This document shows, piece by piece, positions 36,115 to 50,756 of a DNA stretch of 64,000 nt; positions within the stretch are counted from its first letter, which is position 1, and every line of letters begins with the position of its first letter. The notes beneath the pieces are model-generated. The model saw nothing but the letters and a program-made list of their open reading frames with translations, was not told where the DNA came from and made no database searches. Origin of the DNA: Chaetorhynchus papuensis (lineage: Eukaryota > Chordata > Aves > Passeriformes > Rhipiduridae); the NCBI GenBank assembly GCA_013396525.1, contig VWYX01000292.1:581679-645678 (forward strand), given 5' to 3'. Made by a program: the position numbers and the translations under genes.

Positions 36115-39100
36115 ATTGGTGTAGCAAAAGCTAGAGTAAAGGAGTCTCTTGTGACATGATTTAAAGGCTGTGGCTTGATGGTGTAACAAACTGTTTGGCA
36201 TACATAGTAGCAGATAAAAGCAATAAGATTCCTTCCCCCACACACCTCAATCCTGTCCTAAAATTAGTTAGCATTTTGTCATGGGGGATTTAACTAGGAT
36301 GCCACTTTTCTCCCAGTTAGAAACATTTACTGACCAGTTTATATCTGGCCACGGCCAGTTCATTCTCAGGGGTTCTTTGCCTGAAATGAAATATTTTCAT
36401 TCAGACTAAACAATTATTTTCCCTATATACCCTTGCTACCCTGGTGTATCTACTTGTGTGCTTCTAGTATTTGCCTTACTAAACCAAATAGGCTGCCACC
36501 TTTGGGAATATTTTAGCTGACTGCATCCTGCAGGCAAGTGTGTAAATTCAAATTGTGAGTTAGCTCTGGTACAAAGAAACAGCCAAATCAAAGCAGCTTA
36601 GTGCCTAATTTAGGATAATTTGCTCCACTTCACAGCAAGACCCTTTTATTTTCATTGAGTTCTCACCCTTGTTTCCTCTAGTTTGACTAATATTTTCTAC
36701 GTGTCTTCATATCAGAATCTTACTGAAATTCAGAGAGAGGTTGCTTTTCTGTGAAAAACCTTTCATTTCCTTATGAAAGATGAATGCTGACACAGTCTAT
36801 CTTTGACAACCCAAATGCATTTTATATTATTTTATGTACCTTTAACTATTATTCTTCTCAGTATATCTTAATGCTTTGCACATTATTCAGATCAGGCTAA
36901 AAGAATAGCAGTTATTTGGATCTCTTTTCTTAATATTTTTCCTCTCCTGTAATACAGCCAGGAACATTGCCATTTTGCAATCAAACATTGTTGCACTCTT
37001 CTCAGTAGGCTCTTGAAAACACTTTTTTCTGTGCCTGTGATTCAAGCATGAGCCTTTTTAAAATCCAAAACTCTCAAATGTATCATCTCCTTTAAGTTTT
37101 GGTTCCTTCTCTAAGCTAAGATAAAATCCAGAGCCATACCTTCATTTACATTTACCAGCCTACTTCATTGTCATGGGATTGCTGTATTTGCTGAAAACTG
37201 CTGCAAAATATATATTTGATCTTGGCATCATATGTATACTCTTTTTAACGTGTACCCCACCATCCTTGTAGCTACACTCCTCCATACTGTTACCTTTTCT
37301 TTTTAAGATGACAATACAACCTTTGGTACTTGTTTTCGTTTCCTTCTCAGCATCAACCTCAACTTCCTGTTGGGCAGGTGTCACTTTGCTCCTGCATGTC
37401 TTGGTCTAAAAAAATGGCTTCATTTGTTGGCCAGTTGAATTCTGTCGTCTGGGTCCTTGGTTACTCTGCTTTTAATCTTGAGGTGATTTTTCTTCTTCCT
37501 AAAAGATCTTTCCAGTTACTGAATCCAGCATCCCAGATACAGAGATTTCATCACTAGCATAAAAGAGACAGGTTAGTTGGTAAGACTGGCAAGAATGCAG
37601 AGAGAAGTTAGGGAAGGAAAATGCGCGGAAATCCAGGAAGCATGGGACACTTTGTTCTTAAAAGATAATCATAATGATAGAGTTCCCTTGTCTGGAAAAC
37701 TGGCTGGTTACAGAATGTTGCCCTCTGAATATAGATAATAGATATTTTATTACTTCTTATAAAACAACAAGATCATGTTATCTTAAATCCTTTCTTAAAC
37801 TAATTACTTTTTCAAAAATATATAATATTGCTAGTATAAATTGTTCTCTTCTGCAAGGGATAAACCTTTATTATCAGTAGACTTCTTCAGTGCAGCTTAT
37901 CAATCTACAAATAAAATATTACTGCCAATAATCTTTGCAGTTCTTATACCACCAGATTATCAATTCAGGAAAAGCTATAGGACTGTCAGCAATAGATTTG
38001 TCAACAACAGCATGCAAAAAGATATTCCAATATATTTAATTCCAGAATTACTTTTAGTATATTAATTTTTTTCCTAATTGTTGTATATAGCTATTATTTT
38101 GACAGTAGTGGCATATTTTTTTTAAAGACTTCCTGAAAAAAGTAAGTTAGTAGTACCTTACACATTTCTCATTAACTTTGGGCTATTTCTCTTTCAATTA
38201 TTTTATTCCAATTATTTGCCTTCTAAATTATCATATTAGTTCACCCCAAAAAGGTAGTTCAGAAAAGGTGATGCAACCATCAGCTGCCTTCCAGCAGGAA
38301 ACTTCCCTTTGCAACCTACTTGTATTTAGTCAGGTTAAATTTTGGATTCAGGTTTATCGCCCTTAATTGTTAATGGGTATAGATCAGCTCAACTTCAGTG
38401 TGATTGCAAATGTCTCCTTAGGAGAAACCAGGGTAGCGAGACAAAAAGCAATTACTGCTATTCAGAATTAAGGGCCTGAATGGAAAGTTGTACAGTATGT
38501 GATTTACAGGGTTTTTTTCCTCTACATACTGTTGTCAACCCCATCATGGTAACAAGAATCAACTTTACTTAGCCTAACCCAAAAATATGAAGCAAATTGC
38601 AAATCACACAGTGAACTTCTATATGAAAAAAAAAGGAATTACGAACATTAGTGAAGACTTAGTTCTTCCATCTGAGAGGTTTTCAAAATACTTTTTCCCC
38701 ACTGGAAAAAGAGATAGGTGACTGGATCAGAAATATTATGGCAGAAGCAGCAGACAGCATTAAACTAAGTCCTAAAACATTTTTAGGCTGTGCAAAAGAC
38801 AGATCTTCTCCTTGAATTGAGTATCTAGAAGATGTGCTGAGGAGGAGCCTTTAGTACATCAATAAACCACTGTCTAAGAAAGTAATGCCCTTAATAACCC
38901 CACATGAAATGTGAGATAGACCTATTCTATAGCTGAGAAATGGCCCCAGAGAGTTACTTGCTAAGGAGAATATGATAGAAGATTAAGAAAAATGTTCTAC
39001 GGAAATCATTATAAATGCTTCATTTATTAAAGAAAGAGATATCTTGCACTGTTTTGTAGCAGATTTGTGGCCAGCTCAGAGGCATTTCAGTAAAGATGGC

Positions 39101-39367
39101 TTCAGTGGGAAAAATGGATTACTGACTTGGGTTTCCTTCACGTAATCTGCATCCTCACAAATAGGCTTTTACACAAATCTCTTATGAGGGCCACAGCACA
39201 GAACTGGAAAAAGAAAGACATGCTGTAACTAAAAAAAAAAAAAAAAAATCAGTAATGTTTTGGTTTCTTAGAAAACCCCTCTGAGTTGTGATGTCAGACG
39301 GGGCATTGCTGGCCCAAGGCAGGATGGCAACAGGCAGTTCACTGTGCATCTCCACCGCAGAGTTCAC
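36115..39367. other. Unique-looking sequence, no gene seen
   Basis: No repeat recognised. An A run at 39231-39248 lies just beyond a candidate exon. Short ORFs only. Confidence 0.45.
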
Positions 39368-39471
39368 CTGAATGACAGACATGGGTGACACTGGCTCATG
39401 TGCAAGTCTCTGCACAGCTAGAGCACACTGAGGTTTGCTCCATGCAGTGGAGCTGAGCAATGGAACACAAC
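39368..39471 (-). CDS. Possible coding exon, 104 nt
   Basis: Seen: strong acceptor (CACACATTCCCTCCTAAAAG) and donor ATTCAG followed by gtgaac. Entered with two bases it gives 34 codons, CVPLLSSTAWSKPQCALAVQ then RLAHEPVSPMSVIQ, leaving phase 0. The frame stays open for about 45 codons past the donor, so the end is not secured by a stop. Unrecognised; tentatively upstream of 30561-30628 in the same gene. Confidence 0.27.
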
Positions 39472-41816
39472 CTTTTAGGAGGGAATGTGTGAGTATGGGC
39501 ACATGTGTGCATGTATGGCCAGGCACAGAGAGTCATTCTCCTAGCACCACACGATCTTGACACAACTGTTGAATCATCTGTGAAAGCACTGCTGGAGAAC
39601 ACAACTGTTTATTCCAAATACATAAGTGGCAATAGTCTGCCAGTAAAATACCGTGAGTTTTTTGCTTCTATTTGTTTTTGTGTTGTGGCTTCTGTTCCAA
39701 ATTCTAACAGGTTTGGAGAGGACACTAGGACACTGATTTGTTTCAAATCTTATCATTACTGTTAACCATATATCAGCAACAACTGTAAGGTCTGTGATAT
39801 AGCTCTGAACATTGTATCCTCTTTTTGATACCATGGGAAAAAGAGGTTAAAGTTCCATGCAGCACAAAAGGCAATTATATCTGCATTGGTGCACTCAAGG
39901 AAGATTGATTAAATTAGTTCAGTAACCATTAGATTAAAGATGAGTTCTTTAACTGTATTTTCTACATTAATTTAGAATATTGATAGGCAATACAGCTCAT
40001 AAACATAGTTTACAGTGCCACAAGAACTAGTCAAATCTCCATGCCTTTTAGAATTAACATAATCACAAAATCACCAGGTTTTACAGATTATCCAAAACCA
40101 GGAGTCTGAGGAGACACAGAACGCTAAACATAACTTCTGCTCTGCAGTTTTGCTGGTTATACCATCAGCCACTTAGCCATGACACGAAAATCCAAACAGC
40201 TGTTAATTCAAAGTGGTTCCTCAGACCAGTTCTCATGTTATAAAAACCCCCCAACCAACCAAAAAATTCCCAAATTAAAGTTTTCTTGTATTAGTATGTC
40301 CTATACCATATCTTACCAGCAGTTTCTAATTGGCTTTTCTGTCTTTTATGAAGTCAATGATAAAGACTGAGAGGCATGGCTAATGTCCTACAGATACATG
40401 TTTAAAGGGTGTAGTTTCCTTTCACAACTGAGTATTTCAATAAACTCTAAGCTGAGTGATCCACTCAGGATAAGTAATATTCAAAGGCACAGTTTTCCTG
40501 TGAATAAGCATTTTTTTAACTGGGCTTCCAGAACCTTCCAGCTAGAGATTCCATTTCCAGTATCTTAGGGGACTGCCCCAGTTGACAGCTCAGGTTCTGC
40601 ACCAGAATTTTCACCTGAGCTTTGACTTCATTCCCAAAGGATGATGATTTAGTCTAGCAGCAAAAGCTTCAGAGCACAAGAAGGTCTTATCAATCCATTT
40701 CAGAACACATATTTGTAGTACAAAAGTTATCAGACCAAGTTAAGAAAAAGCTTTTCTATAATTTAAATTTTAAATGTCACTTAAAATTCTTGATTTCCAT
40801 TCCAATTAGTTTATCAGTTTTTCCATCACAGATAAATATACAGTCATCTCAGAATCCCAAATACTCTTCTGAAATAAATCAATTATGCATTTTTGGCATT
40901 CAGTTTGTCTATTTCTTATTTATGTTTGGCATCAGAAAATGTTCTGAGAAAATCCTTTGTACTGATTCTGTTCTCAGTTCTCATCAGACATCTGCAGTGG
41001 CCCCATTTTTATTTTATAGTAATTTATTATTATTACTTAATTTTGTTTTTTCCGAAAGATCACCTCTGCTGTCTGCTTCTTGGCCACCGACCCTCACTTA
41101 GACTCAATTCATAATAATGTTCTCTATTACAAAAATTGGAGTACTTAGGGAAAAATCAGGACTGAAAAACTCATGCACTGTTTCTTATCTCCTAGTGTGA
41201 GAGATTCACTATAAAATGCACAGTGGCAGTTTTTACTTGCTGTATGCCAGCTCAAGGAGTTCACAGGAGATCATGAATTCAGTAAAACCATCCATATCTG
41301 ATGCCTGTTAATCACTTCTCAGCCTCATTTAACACCATTTGCAAACTGAAGTGTTAAAGTCACAGCTGATGCTGTTGGAAAGGGTCATCTTTGTACAGGC
41401 ATCCAGAAAATACCATTGCAATAGGTGACATTCAGGTTCCACTCCACCTCATTCACGAGGGAGGAGTATTTATCTATTGACTTTCAGCTTACCAAGACAG
41501 TTAACTGTACAGTCCATATAAGAGTGCTACTTTGAATATATTACGTCAGTGAAAAAGCAGTATTTTCTCCCAGGTCGACAAGATACCTGTTTCTGAGGAG
41601 AACTGCTATGAAATAGGAAGACTTTAAGGAGAGATGGTCAAGAGAGGGAGCAGAGAACAAATTTCACTTTGTCTTACAGAATACCAAATGTGAAAGTACA
41701 GGTATTTTCATTATGAAGACCTCATTAGGAAGATCATGATAAGCCTTTAACTTGTAGGATTTCTCTACTTCCCTATTCAGCTCTGGTTTTGAGAGGAATG
41801 GGCAAGACTTCATCCC

Positions 41817-41870
41817 TTCATAGAATCATATAATGTGTGGTCAAATTTTAAGGATGCTGAAGAACTAGAG
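41817..41870 (-). mobile_element. Short CR1 3'-end remnant
   Basis: TTCATAGAATCATATAATG followed by a GGTCAAATTTTAAGGATG-like sequence resembles the antisense of the CR1 terminal repeat and adjacent UTR. Short and diverged. Confidence 0.45.
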
Positions 41871-42436
41871 GAGTGTTAAGTTTTCTTTCATAAATTTCTT
41901 GATAGTGAACAAGCTCAAACTTCATGGGAAAAAATGTGTTAGACCTTCAATTGTATAGGGCAGTTTGTATGGTTTTGTCATTGTTCTCCAAACACACCTC
42001 AGGAGAAAAGGATTTGGATGTGAAGTTTGACCATGAATAAATGTACCAGTAAAACCTCTTAGCTATACAAGGATATGGTTGTATATGTAAAAATACAGTT
42101 TGTCTGTAAATACAATATATGTATATTGTCAATAAACCCTCTAAGCCTGATATATAATTACATACAGTACAGAGCTACATTAAAAAAAAAATCAGAGTGT
42201 AATTACTCCTTGTACTTGAAGCCCAGCTGGGAGTTAAAGGTTTCCACAGAAGGTATTAGTATATTGGTAGGACAGGATATTGTATTTTGAGTCAAAATTA
42301 CTAGTGGTCCACAGCCTGTTTTGGCTTTCCACTGTATTTGAGAGCAGTACACAAAATTCTTAATGATGATTTATCACAGTGGGAATTCACTCTTCCTCTA
42401 CAACTTGTCCAAAAAACAAGGAGGAAGAGAAGTTCC

Positions 42437-42460
42437 TTTTTTTTTTTTTTTTTTTTTTTT
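42437..42460. repeat. Poly(T) run, 24 bases
   Basis: Uninterrupted T24, the same length as the A run at 24318-24341. No retroposed gene seen beside it. Confidence 0.9.
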
Positions 42461-43259
42461 GGCTATAGTGTGAATCTTGTTGTCTGTAAATAAAGAGGGC
42501 TTCTGAGTTTCTTAAGGTTTGTGTATTGTGTTTTTAATTGGTGGAAGCATGCTTAAAGCCTTAATTAGACATCCTTCTACACAAGCTGTTGAAATGGAGA
42601 CAACCTAGTTATTTACCTGGTTCACAGTGAAGAATACAAACCTTTCATAACTTCTGCTTATCTATTGCAAGACTCACATTATATATACAACACTAATTCT
42701 AATGCCTGGTTCAACAAGATTCATACTATATACTTAACTGGTCCCCTCTTCTTTAAGTGTCTAATCAACCTAAGGCTTGATTTTTTCCAAAAATTATTCA
42801 CCTACCTTATCCTCTCACATTTTAAAGTGGACCTATTAGTTTATGCATTAAATTGAAAGAGTAATTTTTAGCACATTGTGTGAAGATTTAATTGTGCAAC
42901 TCTCATTAAAGTTAATAGGGATTGTGTTGTTAAATCACACCGTGCAGAACATTCCATATTCCCTTAAGTGCCCTTTTGTTGCTGGACTGAGAAGAGGCCT
43001 GCACTGCCAGAGACATGTGCATATCTATTTCAATGAGAATCTCTCTAACTGGCTTAATTTCATTTTCAGGTCTGAGTTCAAAGTCCTTGAATAACTGGTC
43101 TCATATGTGTAATCAAACTAAACCAGGCTTTTTGAGTTCAGGAGAAGAATTATTTAATTAAATGGCCAGATCATGTATTTGGCCCAAGAGAAAGGGTACC
43201 TGTATCAACTTGCAAACATGCTCCTTTCATTTGTGCTAATAGTCATCTCTGGCAGACCT

Positions 43260-43560
43260 ACTAAGTGAATTTCAAATGGCTAGAGCAGATTAATTATTCG
43301 GGTTAACATTGTCCGAGGCTGACTTCGTTGTTTCCTACTCCTTTTGCTAGGGATTTTTTTTTGTATTTTTATTTACTTAACAGATTTCAACACAAACTTG
43401 GCCTTTAGAACACTGTTTTATTTCATGAAGAATGACATTAAATGTTAGCTTTGATTGTGTCATCTTCGCGGGAAAAGAAATAAAATTATGATTTCCAATT
43501 AATGCAAATAAATGCTAATCTCTTTCACTGTGGGGTGGGGAAAAAATTTTAAAAGGAACC
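43260..43560. promoter_or_regulatory. Possible conserved non-coding element
   Basis: Seen: a compact interval with TAATTATT, GTTAAC, CAATTAATGCAAATAAATG (octamer-like ATGCAAAT) and several CpGs, unlike the neighbouring sequence. Inferred only: such motif density is typical of developmental enhancers, but conservation cannot be judged here. Confidence 0.15.
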
Positions 43561-44943
43561 CACTTTGATCTGTAGTAGTTCTCATTTCAGCTACACAAAA
43601 TATGATTTTCACCTATCACTTAAGAGGAATCACCTGAAATTTAGATAAACAGATAGATAGATTCAGCTGAGGAACCTTCACTTGCTTGGTGTGAATATTT
43701 TCTATAAGGTCTTACTGTCAAAAGCTGCTGTAACCCCGAATAAAACCCAACAGCTAGCATAAGAATTAAATACCTAATATCAAAAAGGTAATAATGGTCG
43801 TAACTGTACAGTTTTAGCCCAAAACTATACTACCATTTCCACCAGATCAACATGGTTGTTGTAACAAGAATGTAACTTTTTTGGTGCATCCTCTAGCAAC
43901 TTCTCATAAGCAATTCCAGCCTGAGGAGCTAAGGAACTCTTCTGATACTGACAGGAAGCACAAGGAAGAAGTAGGGAAAAATGCTCTACTTCATGGCAGA
44001 AAACAGGCAGGAATGTTAATCAGACCTCAAAGAAGTGGTGTGCATGGGAACTTTTGGACATATCCAGGACACAGGCCTCATTTGAGAATGAGAATTCTCC
44101 CACAGGTATTTTGTTGTTTGCATGTACTAATTTAAAATACAAGAAGATTATGGGTACACCCTCATTACACATAATTTTCCCTCATTTTTTTGGCGTCAAC
44201 TATGTATCTTAAATATAGCCCTGCTTTCGAGATAACCCTGCTTGACTTAAGGCTGCTCCCTTTCCCAACCCAAGGTACCAGTATAACACTCCCTCCAAAG
44301 GAGGGAAATTTGCCACCTCCCCTGCTGTACCATAAAACATATGGAAGTGTAACATAAATAAGAAAGTCTCACAATTGCCAAAAGACAATTATTAAATAAG
44401 GAAAAGGCATTCTGTATTGAGCCTAGAGGGATGAAAGCTAGGGATAGACATGATTGCTTGTATTGATTAGGTAATTTTGGAAAACTGCTCAAGACGCACA
44501 TTTTCCCCAAGATTAAAGGACCTGCTGGAAGGATCCATCTCCTGTAGGTTTGTTTTCTTCCATTTCCTTTTCACACTACCCACTATCACACTTGCTATAT
44601 TCCCTCAATTCTCCCTCCTATCACATCTGCTGAGACTCCTTCGGCAATGTCTACCTCCTCCTGCCTCCTCATCCCTTCTCTTCCCTCCCATGGTCCACCT
44701 CTCCCACCAGTACCTTGCAGTCCCCTGTACGTGCTTTATATACCCTTTTTTCTGGCACGTGGAGAAAAAGCAGCATCTTAGGGTTAATGCAGATACGCCA
44801 ACAGGCTTCTACCAAATAGCGAAAAAGGGCTGAGCTTCCTCTGTCCTGCTGTGGTGGCAGGAGCCTCTCACGTCTGCAAAACTTTTTTACAGGCCTCATA
44901 GGTGCCTGCTGTCTCTGAGACACTTCCCTGCCCACCATCATAC

Positions 44944-45012
44944 CTTCTTGAAAGATTCCAGCAATTCAAAACAAAGGCCGGTTGCACAGTTTCCATCTCT
45001 CTGGAAAACATC
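44944..45012 (-). CDS. Possible coding exon, 69 nt
   Basis: Seen: acceptor AAATTTTTTTTAAG and donor TTCAAGAAG followed by gtatga. Two frames are open: DVFQRDGNCATGLCFELLES in phase 0-0, and a second beginning MFSREMETVQPAFVLN. A 44-nt segment at 45380-45423 with a fair acceptor could precede the second. Low confidence because of size and the frame ambiguity. Confidence 0.2.
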
Positions 45013-48000
45013 CTTAAAAAAAATTTATAATGTTACAACAGCATTTGGAATTAAAATAATCAAGAATATATTTTAGACTGGGAAGTACGAAAGAGTTTGA
45101 AATTTTTTAGGTTATGATTTGAAAGCAGTTTTCTGACACAAGTTGCACAAAATAAGAAATACGGTTTTAAGGTATAGCTTGATAACATTTCTAAATAGCA
45201 AGCTATGCGCATTGTGGCAGAAGAAAAGACTGTGATATCTCAGGATGTTCCTTCCAGTTTCATAAACCTGTGACATTTGCTCTGTGATTTAACATGTTTT
45301 TAAGCAGTGTCATACAGCACAATTAAAATGCAGCTGAAGTGAAGGATTATTCTCTCACAAATAATAAAATAGTAATTACCAGGAGCAGATGTACTCAAAA
45401 CGGATGAACCCATGGATCCAGACCTTCAGCAGGGGACGAGGTAGAAGCCCTGCACTTCTTACTAGGCAGACAAAGATCCAGCAGAACATCCTTTTCAAAG
45501 AATATTTTATAGTATTTTGTGAAACTTCTATTTTCTCAGGATTCAGACTAATTTTCAGCTTTGTTGCACCTCGTAAGTGGCAGGGGTATCAGCTGTCACT
45601 AACTGCCAACTGCTATCAAAGCCTCAAATGAGTTCAGATATGTATCTCTACTGTTCTTTGATTGCATTGGGCTCATACACCTGTCCTGAGGTCAGAGGAG
45701 TGATGAAACAGGAAATAGCCAGGAGAAATCAAAAATATTGAAGAGAAAGTCATAAGAATGACACATTCAAATGTGCTTGGATATCTTAATAACAAGCAAC
45801 TGAAATTAATTTCAATACTATCTAAGATTCCCTCTGCCATAATTCTCTGTGCCAGAATTAATGGTTTTCTCTAGTTTTCAGGCTCCCTTATCTTGCATCC
45901 AGGATGACTTTTAAGATTCCTGTTATCTGTAAGACCTCCAATATTTTTTTGTTTTTATTTTTTAATTTAAAAAACAATCCCACATGCACTTTTGTATACT
46001 TTTGTGCCCCTGAATAAAGACTTGAACAACTCTGGAATGGAAATCACTCATAAAGCCTTCTACAAGCCATTTAATCAGCTTTTCTGTAGTTTATGATGTA
46101 TGCAAAATCAATTAAAACAGTCTCTGATTCATGACTCATTGCTGTCCTCTGTTGTAAATCAACCATTGCAAAGTTTATAGCTTGCTTCTCATCTCATTTA
46201 AATTCAAGGTCCAGCTGGGGGGGAAGAGCAAACATTCTGCTGAGGTTTGTGCTTTCCCCAGTTTTAAAGATCTGTAGAATAGTACGTGTTCACTATTGAA
46301 ATGGAAATACCAGTTGAAACCATGAGATTGCTGAAAAAACCTTATCATAACTCAGTAGGTGGCATTTTTCCTTCTGCACTGATATAAATGAGCGCCCTAT
46401 CATTGTGCTTCTGAAGATACCAGAACTGGCACTGAAGTACTGGAGCTAGTCTTTGACTGAGACAAAGAACCGAGATCAAAAGCTACGTACAGAGTTTAAA
46501 ATGACCGTATTGTAACTGAGAAGGGAGGACTTGTAGTTCACAAGACCTAGTTTATTTAGCTCAGGTACCAACAGAAACACAGGCTGAAGACCATGAGATC
46601 GTGGCATCACCAAAGTGCTGTAGCACACAACAAGTGACTGATGCCCATGCTGTTCTGGCTTTGCTGTTCATCAGATCCAAGCTGCCTAGATCAAATTATC
46701 TGAGATTAGGCTTTTTCCAATCATAGAATAAATTTACATACAAACTTTGTGGCATTTTTATAAGACGAGGATCTTCCTGAAGGGTTTACAGCCAATATGA
46801 CTATACCTCATTCATGTAAATGCAAACCTCTTTACAATGTGTCTTCTTTGCTTTTCCTTGTGCCCTACTGCTTTATGCTGCCATATATTTTTCTTCAGTT
46901 GTACTTCGGTATTTCGTGAATTGATTGATTTGTATCTCGTGCCTGCTCATTGTACTCATGTCTGAGATATGAAATTCAACACTTGCAATCCAAACCACAA
47001 AATTTAACATGCAAGTGCAGTGTTTATTTTGTCCCTCATTTTGGTGGGATTTTTTAAGAAGCTGTTTTTTGGTTAAACACTCATAAAAATCTCTCATGCA
47101 ACCTAATTTTCATATCAAAATATAAATAAGAATAAACACAAACCCCCAGGAGGGAGCAAGCAAGCACAGAGCATTCTTAGGTTTTATTGAGCTTTCAAGT
47201 GGGACAGGATTAGATTTATTTTTCTCTTCTAAGCTTTTCTAATTTCAAAAAGGTGCAAGTTGAGATACTTACAGCCTTCTATTACTATGAATATTTTTCT
47301 GACAATGCAGGATAATTAGTCTATAAAGACAAATAAACTAGCAGAAGTATTTGCAAAGGAATTTTATTTGCTAAAAACTTTATGCTATGGAAAAAAACTG
47401 GGCTATGGTACCAAGGAATATATCCGGAAAATGCAGTACTCAGAGGAGTGATATATATACAGAGAGCAGACTTGTGGGTCTTCTCCACTGTTCCTGCTGT
47501 TAGATTAAAGTCTTAGACTGTATGAGTTAATGTTTAGTTTATGTTATCTGAAATCTCCAAATGAAATCTTCTCCTCTTGTCTCAACATTTCCAAAATCTA
47601 CACTGGAACTGGCATTTATTTGGCAACATATGGTTGATCTGATAAGAATAAAGATGCAGGAGAGGAAGAAAGCAGGGAAATTGCACAAGGAATTCATGGG
47701 GAGATAAGGGAACACAGGCCAGTAAGCACGAAAAGTTAGGCATATCATTATGCAATTAGAGGATATATTCTGTTACAAGACAAATTACAAAACGCTGCAC
47801 AGACATATTGGCATATCACTTTGCACTGACTTCCAAAATCTTAATGACATCCTTTTTATTTTAAAATCTTTTAAACTAGATTTTAAAATAATTTACTCAC
47901 ATATGTACACACATGCCCATATGTAATGCCAAACATACAAAACACTTCTTAAAATACCATTTTGGTTGCATAGCCAAATATTGAAGACTTGTGAGATGCC

Positions 48001-50755
48001 TGAAGTACAGCTCCAGGCAGCCCAATTTGCCCTCTTGTGTGACTACACTACACCACAGCTAAATCACAGCAGTTTCTAGGGCTAAAGTTCTCTACGTATA
48101 CCAACAGCAGATTAAATTCCTATGGAGGTCTTTCCAGTCATAACCCTTGGGAGCCTTTCTAATGAATTTGGTACAGAAGAATTGTGAGTGCTGGTAATGC
48201 TGGCATTGTTTCTGAAATCAGTTTAAATTAAAGTATTATGGGTGACATTGAATGTTTGTCAGTAGCATCAATAACCAAGAGTCTTACTAACCAGACTGTT
48301 TACCTAAGACATTGTTTCTTGTCCAATTTTACAAGTTTGCAATAAGAAGTTTATTGCTAGTGAGATCTTTGAATCAAGACATTTAATTTAAAATAATTTT
48401 TATCTTGCTGACAATGTTTTGCTATGCAAATGCATTACTCTGGCAAAACATTTAAAGTAGTTTCTGGTTTTGTTTTCAAGAGCTGACAGAATGAGTTCTA
48501 GCTTGAACTCAATGATTCCCTAGAAAAACTAACAAAGGGAAGGGCCATACAGAGGGTACGGTCATAAAAAATCACAGCCATTTTCCTGCTCTTTTTGGAA
48601 ACTGAAGGGAAAAGTATCTACGAAACTGTAAAATTTAATGAATAGTTTAAAATCAGTCAAAATTAGACAGCACCTCTATGGTACAGAAAGGTATAGGCTC
48701 ATCTCATGAAAGGCAAACTGGGAGAGGCACCACAAATTTTGTCTGTTCCCTATCTGTATTCCCATGGTGTGCATAACCCCAGTCGCTGTAGAGAAGGGAC
48801 GTTTCAGACGTGGTAGTAGACGGAAGTAGTAGTCCAAAGACATACCCTGTGGAATGGAAGGCCTGTCTTTTGAGGGGCACAGAGCTTTGGGGAACAAGCT
48901 CGAATGAAGCACTTTCCTGTTTATCCAATCTGAGAGCAGCTGGCAGAGCTTTGCAGATTCAGTTAGAGGAAACCTGCATTCAGATGCTTCACCTCTGCAA
49001 TGAGATCCTCATCCTCTGTGTGAAAAAGCAGCCTTGTGTAACAATACTCCTCCTTTGAAGGACACAGCAAGAGACCAAATGCTGCTCATTGCTCTGCTAT
49101 TTAAATCCTGTCACTGAGAGCATGCCAAGAGACATGGACTTTCTCCAGGAATATTTACCTGCTTTTGAAAATCATTTTCACAAAAATACTCATCCCAGAC
49201 TCATCTTGGTCCCACAAACTGTATCTTTTCAAGTTCAGGGCCATGACTATTTCTGAAATCACAGCATTGCTTCTGAAAACAAAACTGGTTAAAGTCTCAG
49301 ACTTCAAGATGCTTATTTTTGCCTTGTTGATTCAGCCATTACACAGGCAATAACCCTAGCCCATTACGAGCCTGAATCATTATTAGTACGAAGCTCTCTT
49401 ATTCAGGCTTTGCATGGCCTTTGGGCTCTTCACAAAAGACTTTGTGGTGGTTGCTACTTCTCAGATGAAGTGGTTTCCATTCCCTTTTGTGAAGGACTTC
49501 ACACAACCAGACTTCAAGCAGCTCTTCACACTGTTTGATGGATTTTGAAGTTTGAGTCGAATGTCCAAGTATGCACACAGCTCAGTCCTGGTGTAGTTCC
49601 TTGCAGGCATTCTGGATTTGTTTTCTGTCATATATTATGTCCCCAGGACCTCTTAAAACTGCTTGATAAACCTCTGCAAAAATCTACAGCGGTTTCATCC
49701 CATTGTATGTTAGATCTTACCTAGCCATGCCAGTGGTGATCATATGCTGCAAAGGGAGCACATTCAAAGAGATATCCCATGCCAGGACTGGTGATAGACA
49801 TCTGTCTCCTGGACATTTCTGCTTTTTGATACATGCAAGAGAGGTCTCTTTTTACTTCTGAAAGTAAAGTTGTTTTCCGTGTCTGTTGTCAAACATGCTT
49901 CATATTTCTGTTTCACATGGACAGCCTCAGGCTCCCTGATTTCCCAAGGACGCCAAGTACAGCATTAATGTGTTGGAAAGACCTGATTTCTGTGAAGCAT
50001 GTACTAGACATTTCTCCTGTGCCTTAATGGCTAGCAGTGGAAGCAATGGTGGCCAGAACCTTCCCAACATTATACACTGAAAACCAAGGGAGTAGAATAA
50101 CCTTTCCACTTTGTTGGGAAGCAGTTCATCTTTAGGACTGTTGTATGTAATATCAAACTCAACTATCAGTAGTACATAATTCTTTGAAGTTTAGAACATG
50201 GTGTTGTATCACCAGCTGAGCCTTCTCAGGCAGAAGGCAAGAGGTAAGAGGTGCTCTCATATTCCAGGCTAAAAACTGCTGAGATCCTCTTCATCTCCTG
50301 AGCTAACCAGAAAAGACACCCCCTTGTGATCTGTCTAGGACATTTCCCCCGATACTGCAAATGCAAAAACACCCCTGGTCATGTGGAATAAGGACACATC
50401 TATAGTGTGAACAGCAGTGTGAACAACACTTCTGAAAAATTCCTATTTAGTAATCTGTATCAAGCAAATTTTCAGGAAATACCAATATGTTTATTTCTGA
50501 AAGCCTTTTCTTACTATGTTTTGCTTATGACAGGTACTCTTTTTTCTTAATACTATGAAATTAGGTCACTAAAAATTTTATATTTTAGAAAAAATTTTTA
50601 ATTGCAATGTTTACAAAAAAAGCAATACTTCATGATCTGTTCTAGATTATGATTTGCTTAATTTTTATGTAAGTTTGTGTAGTAATACGCAAAAAAGAGA
50701 TATTTTATCAATCCGTGGTAAAAAATTATTAAAGATTATTTATTTCTTTTTAAAA

Positions 50756-50756
50756 N
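50756..50756. other. Unresolved base (N)
   Basis: A single n in the assembly, within an AT-rich homopolymer-like stretch. Confidence 0.99.

Larger units (their letters stand above)
39472..44943. other. Unique-looking sequence with one weak CR1 scrap and a T run
   Basis: It holds a weak CR1 end at 41817-41870 and T24 at 42437-42460. A CpG-containing, homeodomain-motif-rich interval lies at about 43260-43560. No gene supported. Confidence 0.45.

Noticed and set aside
44477..44833. 118-codon plus-strand ORF
   Set aside because: Pyrimidine-rich low-complexity sequence (Leu/Pro/Ser runs) with no domain and no splice context.
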